A stretch of DNA of 64,000 nt from Dyadobacter sp. (GTDB lineage Bacteria; Bacteroidota; Bacteroidia; Cytophagales; Spirosomataceae): positions 620,001-684,000 of the forward strand of contig NZ_JAGIAS010000002.1 of the NCBI RefSeq assembly GCF_017744695.1, written 5' to 3'. Both the position numbers and the translations under genes were made by a program. Of the stretch, positions 25,412 to 34,029 are shown in pieces (position 1 is the first letter of the stretch; each line of letters opens with the position of its first letter). The notes beneath the pieces are model-generated. The model did not search any database. It was not told the origin of the DNA and saw nothing but the letters and a program-made list of their open reading frames with translations.

Positions 25412-26662
25412 ATGACGCAAAAACAAATCGGGGCGATTGCCGTGTTTTCAGGTTATCTGCTCCTGGCCATTACAGTGTACCGATGGCAATTATTCACACA
25501 CTTCGTTTCGACCATCCTGCTATTCAAAGCATTGGTTCCCATTGCATTTGTACTCCTCTGCTGGTCCGTTACCCGCCTGCTGAAAATGCCTTTCTGGACG
25601 GCGCTGCTGATCCTCGTGCTTGCGGAAACGGCTTCCTGGTTTTACATCCGGCACACGATCGAAGTCAATCAGAAAACCGACCGGCATGAAGTGGGTGTAC
25701 TTGAAAAGTGGATCAATTACCGTGATGTGATCCAATTCAACCGGCATTTCGCCAGCTATTCGCCCGACCTCGGCTATGTGTTACGCCCCAACAGCGAAGG
25801 CGTGCATTCCAGCCTGGAATATAGCAATACATTCAAAATCAACAGTTTTGGCGTACGCGATGACGAAAGCTCTCTCGATAAACCCGAACTGGTTTTTCTG
25901 GGCGATTCATTTACCATGGGATGGGGCGTGGACGAAAACCAGACCTACGCCGACCTGACTGGCCGGAAGCTGGGCGTTAAAACCCTGAATGCCGGGATTT
26001 CGTCTTACGGCACATACCGCGAAATGCTGCTTTTCTCCAAAATCAAGCGGGATTCCGTCAGGCTGGTCGTGCTGCAATACTGTGATAACGACCTCGAAGA
26101 AAACGAAGCCCGCAATGAACCGCGCAACGAGCCGCAACAGCTGACGCCGCGGTCGTTTGCCAACACCGCGACTTTCAACCGCATCAACGAAACTTACTAC
26201 CCGATGCGCTACACCTACTTTTTCGTCCGCGAAAAGGACTTGCTCAAACGCATTTGGACCAGCCCCGTGGAAGTCAGCCGGGAAATCGGCGGCGCATTGT
26301 CGTCCTGGGTGAAAGGCACGCAACTCGACGTCGTGACGCCGCCGGACATTAAAACGCCCGCGGAAGCGAAGTACCAGGCAACATATTTCTTCAAGTCCCT
26401 GGCCAAGATCCGGAAGTTTTACAAAGGCAATATCGTGGTGATGCACCTCGACGGCCGCTATACGCGCCCCGAAATGATCCGCGCATTTGAGGCGGAAGCG
26501 CAGCAAAACGGCGATCAGCATTTGTTTTTCCTGCACACCGACGAATTCCTCACAGCTCGGGATTATTATCCGGTCGACGGACACATCAAGGCATCCGGGC
26601 ATGCGAAAATTTCGGACGCGTTGGTCAAAATGATTGGTGAAAAAGGCTTGCTCACGCGCTGA
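25412..26662 (+). CDS. Membrane-anchored SGNH/GDSL hydrolase
   Basis: 416 residues from ATG 25412. Two or three hydrophobic helices occupy residues about 5-80 (IAVFSGYLLLAITVY, LFKALVPIAFVLLCW, ALLILVLAETASWFY). The catalytic domain then starts with the SGNH block I VFLGDSFTMGWGVDENQTYA, followed by LNAGISSYGTYREMLLF and LQYCDNDLEENEA, and ends with the block V pair in YYPVDGHIKASGHAKISDAL. It is likely an inner-membrane esterase or acetyl-transfer-type enzyme facing the periplasm, perhaps acting on envelope polysaccharides. Its last 11 bases overlap the 3' end of the convergent LytTR gene. The substrate is unknown. Confidence 0.88.
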   Translation: MTQKQIGAIAVFSGYLLLAITVYRWQLFTHFVSTILLFKALVPIAFVLLCWSVTRLLKMPFWTALLILVLAETASWFYIRHTIEVNQKTDRHEVGVLEKWINYRDVIQFNRHFASYSPDLGYVLRPNSEGVHSSLEYSNTFKINSFGVRDDESSLDKPELVFLGDSFTMGWGVDENQTYADLTGRKLGVKTLNAGISSYGTYREMLLFSKIKRDSVRLVVLQYCDNDLEENEARNEPRNEPQQLTPRSFANTATFNRINETYYPMRYTYFFVREKDLLKRIWTSPVEVSREIGGALSSWVKGTQLDVVTPPDIKTPAEAKYQATYFFKSLAKIRKFYKGNIVVMHLDGRYTRPEMIRAFEAEAQQNGDQHLFFLHTDEFLTARDYYPVDGHIKASGHAKISDALVKMIGEKGLLTR

Positions 26663-27044
26663 TACGCTGCACCCGCTCTCCGAAAATGCCGATGATTTCC
26701 TTTGTTTTACGACGGCTTACCACCGCTTCGTTACCACAGCGCATTTTAAGGGCCCGACCGTCTTCTGCGCAGCTAATCACGTAGTCGGCGTTCACGAGAA
26801 ACGACTTGTGTACGCGGATGAAGTTATTATCGAGCTTGCGGGCCAGCCATTTCAGTGTTTTGCAGATCAGGTATCTCCTGCCCGCACAGGTATATACGTA
26901 GGTGTAGTTACCATCGCCTTCGAGGAAGGTGATGTTTTCGGCACCGATGGTAATGGTCCTGCCCATAAAATGGACTGATATGTTGGCAGGCTGTTTGGCG
27001 CTCTCCTGGCCAACGGGCGGATTAAAGGAAGCAAAAGTGTTCAT
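26652..27044 (-). CDS. Stand-alone LytTR DNA-binding regulator
   Basis: 130 residues. Nearly the whole protein is a LytTR domain: ENITFLEGDGNYTYVYTCAG, KTLKWLARKLDNNFIRVHKS, FLVNADYVISC and ALKMRCGNEAVVSRRKTKEI. There is no receiver domain, so it is not a normal two-component regulator; such short LytTR proteins may respond through a partner or by expression level. It lies 36 bp after the stop of the small lipoprotein gene on the same strand, forming an operon. Its 3' end overlaps the convergent SGNH gene by 11 bp, leaving no room for a terminator between them. Confidence 0.92.
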   Translation of the reverse strand: MNTFASFNPPVGQESAKQPANISVHFMGRTITIGAENITFLEGDGNYTYVYTCAGRRYLICKTLKWLARKLDNNFIRVHKSFLVNADYVISCAEDGRALKMRCGNEAVVSRRKTKEIIGIFGERVQRISA

Positions 27045-27080
27045 ACTGAGGTCGGGGAAGAAATGACAGATTGCGGCAGT

Positions 27081-27557
27081 CTAGCGTACATTCACGTTAA
27101 AACTGCCGTCCGTCAGTGTGCGTGATAGTTTGCCCGTTGCGTCGACGGCCGTGAAGCTGAAAGTCCCCTGAACGTTCGTATCTGTCCTCTTGGTGATGGT
27201 GATCGTGCCGCTGCCGCCGTTTATCGTGGAGAAATCCTGCTTATTGAATGTCGCCATCGCAAAATTCACCTTTTCAATTGGAAATGTACCTTCCTTCACT
27301 GTCTTGGGCAACGCAATGGCCACTATATCACTCGTTTTGCTGTCGAGTCCGTAAATCGCGTAATAGAGATCGTTGGCTGGGAAGTTCGCCAACGCATAGG
27401 CGTAATCCGGGGCGTACTCCTTGCCGTCCACCTTCACTTTGAACCCCACCGTGCCAGTCGCCGGGTCAGGATTTACGTCATCGTTCTTTTTGCTGCAACC
27501 GGAAAAGATAGTGATGCTTAAAACGGATAGGATGGTAAGTAATTTGAAAGTTTTCAT
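27081..27557 (-). CDS. Small lipoprotein, DUF6252-like
   Basis: 158 residues with a lipoprotein signal ending IFSGCSKKND. The remaining beta-rich domain has VGFKVKVDGKEYAPDYAYAL near its start and a C-terminal pattern GSGTITITKRTDTNVQGTFS then LTDGSFNVNVR. This pattern, in which a lipoprotein reports TFSFTA and TDGSFN strands, is like Bacteroidota DUF6252 proteins; the assignment is from memory. No enzyme motif is visible. It is the first gene of an operon with the LytTR regulator. Confidence 0.8.
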   Translation of the reverse strand: MKTFKLLTILSVLSITIFSGCSKKNDDVNPDPATGTVGFKVKVDGKEYAPDYAYALANFPANDLYYAIYGLDSKTSDIVAIALPKTVKEGTFPIEKVNFAMATFNKQDFSTINGGSGTITITKRTDTNVQGTFSFTAVDATGKLSRTLTDGSFNVNVR

Positions 27558-27656
27558 GGAAATGATTTAGTTAAAAAATGTATAGTAGTCGTTTGACATT
27601 TCAAAACTAATGCAGATCCAACGGCCCGTGTAATCCACTACACATCAGGCAGGTTT

Positions 27657-27700
27657 GGGTTTAAACCCGGCGAAACCCGAGCTAAATCCGGCACAATCCG
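27657..27700. promoter_or_regulatory. Four helically phased direct repeats in a divergent promoter region
   Basis: The heptamers AAACCCG, AAACCCG, AAATCCG and CAATCCG begin at 27663, 27673, 27684 and 27694, giving steps of 10, 11 and 10 bp, one DNA turn each. The first overlaps a palindrome GGGTTTAAACCC (27657-27668). The site lies between the divergent lipoprotein/LytTR operon and the Crp/Fnr gene and looks like an array of protein-binding sites. Confidence 0.5.
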
Positions 27701-27769
27701 CGGGGATCTCGCGGGAAATAGCTATGTTAGAACCATCGCTTAAAGGCCGCCGGTCATTGTATTTTCCCT

Positions 27770-28333
27770 ATGGATCTGATTCTCTACCTGAAACAACACA
27801 TCATATTGTCCCCCGAAATGGAAGCACAGGTGCAGGGAGCTTTCAGGCAGGAAGAATTACCGAAAGGCCACCCGTTGTTATCCCCGGGCAACTTTTCGCA
27901 AAAAGTGTTTTATGTCGAAAAGGGCGTTGTGCGGACCTACTATATTAAAGACGGCAAGGATATCACCCATTCATTTATGGTCGAAGGCTCTTTTTTTGTC
28001 TCCATCGAAAGTGCTTTTTTCAACAGCCCGTCGCCCTACGGTGTCGAAGTGCTGGAACAAGCCACGATCCGGACCATTCCTTATCCCGACCTCGAAAAAG
28101 TCATCGACGGCTCCCAGGCGTTGCAGAAACTGAGCCGTCTCGTGATGATCAATGCCGTGAAAACATTTTCGGATAAATTGTATTCGATCCAGTTCCAATC
28201 GGCACAGGAACGCTACAATTCGATGCTCGAAAAATTCCCCGACATTATGCTCCGGGTGCCGTTAGGGCATATTGCTTCCTATCTCGGCATTACACAGGAG
28301 ACGCTGAGCCGGATCAGAGCGGGAAAAGTTTGA
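27770..28333 (+). CDS. Crp/Fnr family transcriptional regulator
   Basis: 187 residues. The cyclic-nucleotide-binding-type fold is visible in LLSPGNFSQKVFYVEKGVVR, DGKDITHSFMVEGSFFVSIE and YGVEVLEQATIRTIPYPDLE. A long linking helix follows (QFQSAQERYNSMLEKFPDI), then a compact DNA-binding helix-turn-helix LRVPLGHIASYLGITQETLS ending SRIRAGKV. There is no cysteine cluster for an FNR iron-sulfur site. It ends 104 bp before the efflux operon, in whose leader a TTGAT-N4-ATCAA site lies, so it is the likely regulator of that operon. Confidence 0.93.
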   Translation: MDLILYLKQHIILSPEMEAQVQGAFRQEELPKGHPLLSPGNFSQKVFYVEKGVVRTYYIKDGKDITHSFMVEGSFFVSIESAFFNSPSPYGVEVLEQATIRTIPYPDLEKVIDGSQALQKLSRLVMINAVKTFSDKLYSIQFQSAQERYNSMLEKFPDIMLRVPLGHIASYLGITQETLSRIRAGKV

Positions 28334-28356
28334 TATTTTTTCAATATTAGGTTACT

Positions 28357-28374
28357 TTTTGATTTAGATCAAAA
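28357..28374 (+). promoter_or_regulatory. FNR/CRP-type binding site upstream of the efflux operon
   Basis: TTTTGATTTAGATCAAAA is a near-perfect palindrome with the classical TTGAT-N4-ATCAA core (28359-28372). A possible -7 element CAATTTTG (one mismatch to TAnnTTTG) is at 28395-28402. The site centre would then be about 40 bp before transcription start, the usual position for activation by Crp/Fnr proteins contacting polymerase. Confidence 0.65.
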
Positions 28375-28437
28375 GCATTGCCATCAATCGGGGCCAATTT
28401 TGCACCAGGATATTAAACCTAACGGTCGTCCATTCTT

Positions 28438-29469
28438 ATGAAAAGCAATCCTATCTATCTCATTCTCACGATGGCTACGCTCGCGGGCTGTAACAAACCC
28501 GCCGACCAGGCCAAATCTGTTGAAAAGCCGCTACCGGTCGTAACCAGGCAGGCGCAGAACATTTCCGCCAACAACCAGATCTCTGTCAGCGGCAACATCG
28601 AAGGCAACAAAACGGTACGCCTCGGTTTTATGGTCGGCGGAAAGATCAACTACATCGCCGCCGCCGAAGGCCAGCTGGTGAAGCAAGGTCAGCTGCTATC
28701 AAGCCTCGATCCCGGTAATTACAGCATTGCCAAGGAAATAGCCGACGTGCAAGTAGCTCAGGTACAGGACGAATACGACCGTCTGAAAGTAATGCACAAC
28801 CGTCGCAGCCTCAGCGAAAGCGATTTTGCCAAAGTCGGTTTCGGCTTGCAGCAGGCACGTGCGCAGGAGAAGCTCCATGCGAAAAACCTTTCGGATACCA
28901 AGCTGTTTGCCCCTATCAGCGGCGTCATGCTGAAAAAGATGGCGGAGGTCGGTGAGATCGTCGGCGTGGGTACCCCGCTGTTCGTCGTGTCGGACATCCG
29001 CACGGTGAAAGTGAATGCGTATATTCCCGAAAGTGAATTGCACAATATCAAACTCGGCCAGGACGCGAAAGTACTTGTATCGTCGCTGAGCGAGACGTTT
29101 ACAGGAAAAGTGATCGAAGTAGGTTCTGCCGCCGATGCAGCCTCCCGGGCATTTACCATTAAAATAGCCCTCCAAAATCCCAAACTGCTGATCCGTCCCG
29201 GCATGATCGCCGAAGTGACATTGGCATCCAACCAGTCCAAAAAAGCGCTGGTACTGCCTACCGAGGCCGTTCTGCGTGACCTCGACAACCAGAGCTACGT
29301 TTTCGTGGCCGATCCCGACCGCAAAATCGCGTTGAAGCGAAAAGTTAGCCTCGGGCAACTGACCGACAACCAGATCGAGATCACTTCCGGCATCACCGAA
29401 ACCGACCGAGTGGTAACCGGCGGGCAGCACAAACTCACCGACGGCACCGCCATTTCCATCACCCAATAA
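28438..29469 (+). CDS. RND efflux periplasmic adaptor (membrane fusion protein)
   Basis: 343 residues with a lipoprotein signal (LAGCNKP). The biotinyl-lipoyl-like halves are visible as VRLGFMVGGKINYIAAAEGQ with VKQGQLLSSLDPGNY, and DTKLFAPISGVMLKKMAEVG. They flank an alpha-helical hairpin rich in Q and A (about residues 90-155). The beta-barrel part AYIPESELHNIKLGQDAKVL and the membrane-proximal part EAVLRDLDNQSYVFV follow. It links the inner-membrane pump to the outer-membrane channel encoded downstream. It is the first gene of the operon, 9 bp before the pump gene. Confidence 0.95.
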   Translation: MKSNPIYLILTMATLAGCNKPADQAKSVEKPLPVVTRQAQNISANNQISVSGNIEGNKTVRLGFMVGGKINYIAAAEGQLVKQGQLLSSLDPGNYSIAKEIADVQVAQVQDEYDRLKVMHNRRSLSESDFAKVGFGLQQARAQEKLHAKNLSDTKLFAPISGVMLKKMAEVGEIVGVGTPLFVVSDIRTVKVNAYIPESELHNIKLGQDAKVLVSSLSETFTGKVIEVGSAADAASRAFTIKIALQNPKLLIRPGMIAEVTLASNQSKKALVLPTEAVLRDLDNQSYVFVADPDRKIALKRKVSLGQLTDNQIEITSGITETDRVVTGGQHKLTDGTAISITQ

Positions 29470-29477
29470 GCTGCGTT

Positions 29478-32400
29478 ATGAACTTTGTCAAATCATCCCT
29501 GAAATATCCGCAGGTGACGCTGTCGGTATTGCTGCTGGTGTTTGCGGTAGGCGTTTATTCGCTGCTGAACATGCCCCGGCGTGAAGACCCGAAAATCACC
29601 GTCCGGCAAGGTCTGGTCCTCGCCTATTTCCCCGGCGCCAACTCCGCGCAAGTGGAAGACCAGGTGACCAAGAAACTCGAACAATATCTTTTTCAGTTTG
29701 AAGAAATCCGCAAGGACAAAACCTATTCGACTTCCCAGGACGGCATGGTGGTTGTGAATGTGGAATTAGGTGAAAATGTAAAGAACCCGGATGTGTTCTG
29801 GAGCAAGCTGCGCCACCAGCTGCTGGTAGCCAAGCAAGTAGATTTCCCCAAAGGCGTCCGCGGCCCGATCGTGAACTCCGATTTCGGTGATACCGAAGCG
29901 CTGGTGATCGGCATCGAAAGCGACAAGGCGACCTATGCGCAGCTCAAAGAATATACCCAGAAATTGGAGGACGTTCTCCGGACCGTCAAATCAGTGTCCA
30001 AAATCAAGCGCATCGGTGAGCAGAAAGAGCAGATCACGGTCACTTCAAGCTCCGAGAAGCTTTCTCAATATAATGTCAAGCTGTCGTCCGTCGTGCAGGT
30101 CCTGCAATCGCAGAATGTGATTAGTCCGACAGGAGATATCAAAACCGCAACAAGCCAGACGCCACTGTACACGTCGGGCTATTACAATACCGAAAACGAG
30201 ATCGCCAATCAGATCGTAGGCGCCTCGAAAACCGGGGAATTGATCAGGCTGGGCGACATTGCGCAGGTGAACCGTGAATATGCGGAACCGACCAGCAAAA
30301 CCACCGTAAATGGCCGTAATGCGATGATGCTCGCCATCCAGATGCAGGAAGGGAACAACATCGTGAAGTTCGGGGAAGAGGTAAACGAAAAACTGGCCGA
30401 GGTAGAGAAGTTGCTTCCCGCGGACGTCACCCTGACGACGATCGTCAACCAGCCGAAGCTCGTCGATGAAAACATTACGCACTTTATCCGTGAATTTTTC
30501 CTGGCCATTTTCTCGGTAGTGATCGTCGTGATCCTCCTCCTGCCGATCCGCATTGCCGCCGTAGCCGCAATGGCCATCCCGATGACGATCGCGGTAACGT
30601 TCGCGTTGCTGAATGCATTTGGCATTGAGCTGCACCAGGTGTCGCTCGCCGCATTGATCGTCGTGCTGGGTATGGTGGTCGACGACGCCATTGTGATCGC
30701 GGATAATTACGTGGAATTGCTCGACGAGGGCATCGACCGCTGGACAGCCGCCTGGCGCAGCGCCACCGACCTGGTCATCCCGGTCCTTGCCGCTACGGTA
30801 ACCATTATCGCCTCGTTCATGCCGATGGTTATCCTGACTGGCTCCGTAGGCGAATTCATCCACGCGTTGCCCGTGACGGTCGCTATTGCATTGGCAGCGT
30901 CGTTCATCGTGGCGATGATCCTGACGCCGCTACTCTGCTATACCTTCATCAAAAAAGGCCTCCACGACCACAGCGCGGAGGAAGCCGATAAAAAGAAACG
31001 CATTACCTTGCTCGACCGCATGCAGAACGGCTACAATGCCGCCCTCGAATGGTGCGTGAGGCATTCAGGACTGACGATTGGCGTCAGTTTGCTCACCGTA
31101 GTGCTGTCGCTTTTTGTATACCAGGGCATTAAGCAAAAGTTCTTCCCGGCGGCCGAACGGAACCAGTTTGTGATCGAACTGTGGATGCCGACCGGCACCA
31201 AGCTTGACCAAACCGGCCAGGCTATCCTGAAAGCGGAGAAACTCGTGAAAGGCGACCCGCGTGTAACCTCCTACGCGACGTTCACCGGAACAAGCGCACC
31301 GAGATTTTACTATAACTTCTCGCCCGAAGTGCCTGTCACCAACTATGCACAAATCCTGATCAATACCACCGACGAGAAAACAGCCGAGGCATTCGCGCAC
31401 GAACTTGAAGGTAAGGTGGCCGCATTGATCCCCGAAGGTTCGCCGCAGGTAAAACTGATGCAGCAGGGCTCGCCTTATAAATCACCGGTGGAAGTACGCA
31501 TTGTGGGCGACGACGTTGCCCGCCTCAAAGCAATCGGTTTGCAGGTGCAGGAAATTCTCAAAAGTGCGAAAGGCAGCGCGATGGTCCGCCCTGATTTCCG
31601 CGAGGATTATTACGGCATCAGCATTCAGCTCAAAGACGAGGCAAACAAGCTCGGCTTTACTACGGGCAGCATTTCACAAATGGTGTATACCGGTTTCAAC
31701 GGCGCCCCCATTTCGACGATGTATGAAGGCAACAACCCGCTCGACATTGTTTTCCGCCTCGACGAGCGTAACCGCCAGTCGTCCGATAACCTGGAAAATA
31801 TCTACCTGGCCTCGCCGGTAACCGATGCCAACGTGCCCTTGCGCCAGATCGCCGACCTGAAACCGCAATGGCAAACCGGCAAGATCATGCACCGAAACGG
31901 CGTACGGACGCTCACCATCCTGAGTGAAACCGAAGACGACGTCCTTCCTGCCGAGTTGGTCAAGGAAGTGAAGGGCAAAATCGCCGACATTCCTTTACCC
32001 GCAGGATACCGGATCGAATACGGCGGCGAGCAGTTCAACAAAAACGAGACGTTCAGTCAGATGATGGTCGTGCTAGCGATCAGCCTCGTACTGATTTTCT
32101 TCATCCTGCTGTTTCAGTTCCGCAGCCTCAAAGAAGCCGCACTCGTGATGCTCACGATTCCGCTCAGCCTGTTTGGCGCATTGGTGGGTCTCTATATCAC
32201 GCATAACAACTTCGGTTTCACTGCATTTGTGGGCCTGATCAGCCTCTCGGGGATCGTCGTACGGAATGCGATCATCCTGGTCGATCATACCAACGAGCTG
32301 CTGGGCCACGGCATGGACATCCGCACGGCCGCCATCGAGTCCGGTAAGCGTCGTTTGCGCCCGATATTCCTAACAGCGATGGCCGCGGCGATCGGCGTGC

Positions 32401-32582
32401 TGCCGATGATCCTGTCGGGTTCGCCGATGTGGAGCCCGCTCGCGAGCGTAATCGCCGTCGGGGTGATCTGGTCGATGGTGATGGCGCTGCTCACGGTGCC
32501 CGTGCTGTACATCGCGATGATCAAACCGCATGATAAAAAAGACCTGATGGTAACACCTGTTGCTGAACACCATGAAAACTAA
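29478..32582 (+). CDS. RND family efflux pump, inner membrane permease
   Basis: 1034 residues with the twelve-helix AcrB/RND plan: helix 1 near residues 10-28, two large periplasmic loops, and central helices IFSVVIVVILLLPIRIAAVA and VSLAALIVVLGMVVDDAIVI. The DD pair in VVDDAIVIADN is the proton-relay signature of drug-type (HAE) pumps; heavy-metal pumps usually have a single D there. The second half repeats the pattern with IFFILLFQFRSLKEAALVML and GLISLSGIVVRNAIILVDHT. It should extrude hydrophobic compounds by proton antiport. Its 3' end overlaps the TolC gene start by 11 bp. Confidence 0.95.
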   Translation: MNFVKSSLKYPQVTLSVLLLVFAVGVYSLLNMPRREDPKITVRQGLVLAYFPGANSAQVEDQVTKKLEQYLFQFEEIRKDKTYSTSQDGMVVVNVELGENVKNPDVFWSKLRHQLLVAKQVDFPKGVRGPIVNSDFGDTEALVIGIESDKATYAQLKEYTQKLEDVLRTVKSVSKIKRIGEQKEQITVTSSSEKLSQYNVKLSSVVQVLQSQNVISPTGDIKTATSQTPLYTSGYYNTENEIANQIVGASKTGELIRLGDIAQVNREYAEPTSKTTVNGRNAMMLAIQMQEGNNIVKFGEEVNEKLAEVEKLLPADVTLTTIVNQPKLVDENITHFIREFFLAIFSVVIVVILLLPIRIAAVAAMAIPMTIAVTFALLNAFGIELHQVSLAALIVVLGMVVDDAIVIADNYVELLDEGIDRWTAAWRSATDLVIPVLAATVTIIASFMPMVILTGSVGEFIHALPVTVAIALAASFIVAMILTPLLCYTFIKKGLHDHSAEEADKKKRITLLDRMQNGYNAALEWCVRHSGLTIGVSLLTVVLSLFVYQGIKQKFFPAAERNQFVIELWMPTGTKLDQTGQAILKAEKLVKGDPRVTSYATFTGTSAPRFYYNFSPEVPVTNYAQILINTTDEKTAEAFAHELEGKVAALIPEGSPQVKLMQQGSPYKSPVEVRIVGDDVARLKAIGLQVQEILKSAKGSAMVRPDFREDYYGISIQLKDEANKLGFTTGSISQMVYTGFNGAPISTMYEGNNPLDIVFRLDERNRQSSDNLENIYLASPVTDANVPLRQIADLKPQWQTGKIMHRNGVRTLTILSETEDDVLPAELVKEVKGKIADIPLPAGYRIEYGGEQFNKNETFSQMMVVLAISLVLIFFILLFQFRSLKEAALVMLTIPLSLFGALVGLYITHNNFGFTAFVGLISLSGIVVRNAIILVDHTNELLGHGMDIRTAAIESGKRRLRPIFLTAMAAAIGVLPMILSGSPMWSPLASVIAVGVIWSMVMALLTVPVLYIAMIKPHDKKDLMVTPVAEHHEN

Positions 32583-33933
32583 GCTGATATTCCCGATACT
32601 CACACTCTGCGCGGCTGCCCTTGCTCCCGCGTATGCCCAGCAGGCGCAACCGCTTACGCTCGAACAGGCCGTGGAAATGGCGTTGCAGAACAACCATCTG
32701 CTGAATGTGCGCAAGTTGCAGGTAGCCGAAAAGGAAGCTAAAGTAGCCGAAGACGCGATCAAGCGATACCCGGTCGCGTCGGTGAGCTCGTCTTACCAGT
32801 ACAATGCCAATCTTGGCCAGCTGGTGATCGAGCAGGGCTCATTCGGCGCGCTGCCCCTCGGCGGAACGAGCATTGCATTGCCCAATGAGGAAAAGACTTT
32901 TCCTTTGGGTAAACACCACAATTTCAATGCAGGTGTAACACTTTACCAGCCGATTACCCAGCTTGGGAAGATCAAGACCGGCATCGAAGTGGCTAAAACG
33001 GATGTCGAGCTGGCGCGCCACGAGCAATCCAGGGCATCGTTACAAATCAGGCAGGCGATCGAGAAAGTGTATTATGGTTTGCTGATCACCCAAAAGCAGC
33101 AGGACGAGGCGAATGCGAAAATCAAGCTGGCGCAAATGCGACTGTATGATGTGGAAAGTGCATTGCTTTCAGGTAAAACCATCGACGTAAACAAAGCCGG
33201 CCTGCAAGCGAATATTGCCGACGAAGAGCAAAATCTCCTGAAACTCCGCATTCAAACCGAAGACTACACCGCCGATTTGAAACAACTAACCGGCATCGAC
33301 GCGGATAGTATCACGCTCGCGCCGGTCGCCGGCATCGCCATTCCTCCCGCTGCTGCCGCAGCTACGGCTGTCGGCTCACTGGATAGCTATTTGACGAACG
33401 CGGCCACGACCAACTACGATATCAAAATCGCGAGTCTGACGGAAATCAAAACGCAGAAGGCCATTCGCGCGGCTGAGCAAAGCAACCGGCCCGACATCGG
33501 CCTGGTAGCGGGTTATTCCTACCAGACCGGTAACCTGCTTTTCCCGAACAACAATCCGTTTGTCGGCGCGCAACTTAAATGGAATATCCAGGACCTGGTA
33601 TCCAACAAGCAGGTTATCCGCCAACGGCATTTCCTGAGCCAGCAGGCACGCGAAAACCTGATTAATACCCAAAATCAGGTCAAAAATGATGTTTCGAAAA
33701 CCCACCGCAAGCTCACGCAAGCGACCGCGCTGATCGCCGTCGCCGAGAAAGCGGTCAAATACCGCGCGGAAGAGCTCAAAGTGCAATCCGACAAGCAGGC
33801 GTCCGGCCTGAACCTGGAAGCGGACATCCTCAACACGCGTTCGCTGCTGGCCAAAGCCGAAGCCGATTTGCTCGCGGCGCAGCTGAACTACCGGTTGGCC
33901 TATTCGGATTTGCAGCGGCTGGCGGGGGAGTGA
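32572..33933 (+). CDS. TolC family outer membrane channel protein
   Basis: 453 residues from ATG 32572, with a signal peptide (LAPAYAQQAQP). The outer-membrane efflux protein repeats are visible: LTLEQAVEMALQNNHLLNVR, followed by helical segments EKEAKVAEDAIKRYPVAS and then LRIQTEDYTADLKQLTG. The second half repeats this with DIKIASLTEIKTQKAIRAAE and ends in the long helix KYRAEELKVQSDKQASGLNL with NYRLAYSDLQRLAGE. It forms the trimeric outer-membrane exit duct. Translation is probably coupled to the pump gene through the overlap, giving a complete tripartite exporter. Confidence 0.95.
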   Translation: MKTKLIFPILTLCAAALAPAYAQQAQPLTLEQAVEMALQNNHLLNVRKLQVAEKEAKVAEDAIKRYPVASVSSSYQYNANLGQLVIEQGSFGALPLGGTSIALPNEEKTFPLGKHHNFNAGVTLYQPITQLGKIKTGIEVAKTDVELARHEQSRASLQIRQAIEKVYYGLLITQKQQDEANAKIKLAQMRLYDVESALLSGKTIDVNKAGLQANIADEEQNLLKLRIQTEDYTADLKQLTGIDADSITLAPVAGIAIPPAAAAATAVGSLDSYLTNAATTNYDIKIASLTEIKTQKAIRAAEQSNRPDIGLVAGYSYQTGNLLFPNNNPFVGAQLKWNIQDLVSNKQVIRQRHFLSQQARENLINTQNQVKNDVSKTHRKLTQATALIAVAEKAVKYRAEELKVQSDKQASGLNLEADILNTRSLLAKAEADLLAAQLNYRLAYSDLQRLAGE

Positions 33934-34029
33934 TAAAAAATTAACAAATAATTCACGATGACCCCGTACAGGATAGCAGTACAGTAGTTAAATTGTAACC
34001 GATACAAAACTTATGCTTATCTGCTATCC

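Noticed and set aside
27655..27948. Plus-strand frame beginning MGLNPAKPELNPAQ before the Crp/Fnr gene
   Set aside because: The repeated NPA peptides come from the phased DNA repeats; the frame runs into the real crp/fnr gene in another phase.
28357..28374. Intrinsic terminator of the crp/fnr gene
   Set aside because: The symmetric site is too AT-rich and short for a stable stem; its TTGAT-N4-ATCAA core fits a Crp/Fnr operator instead.
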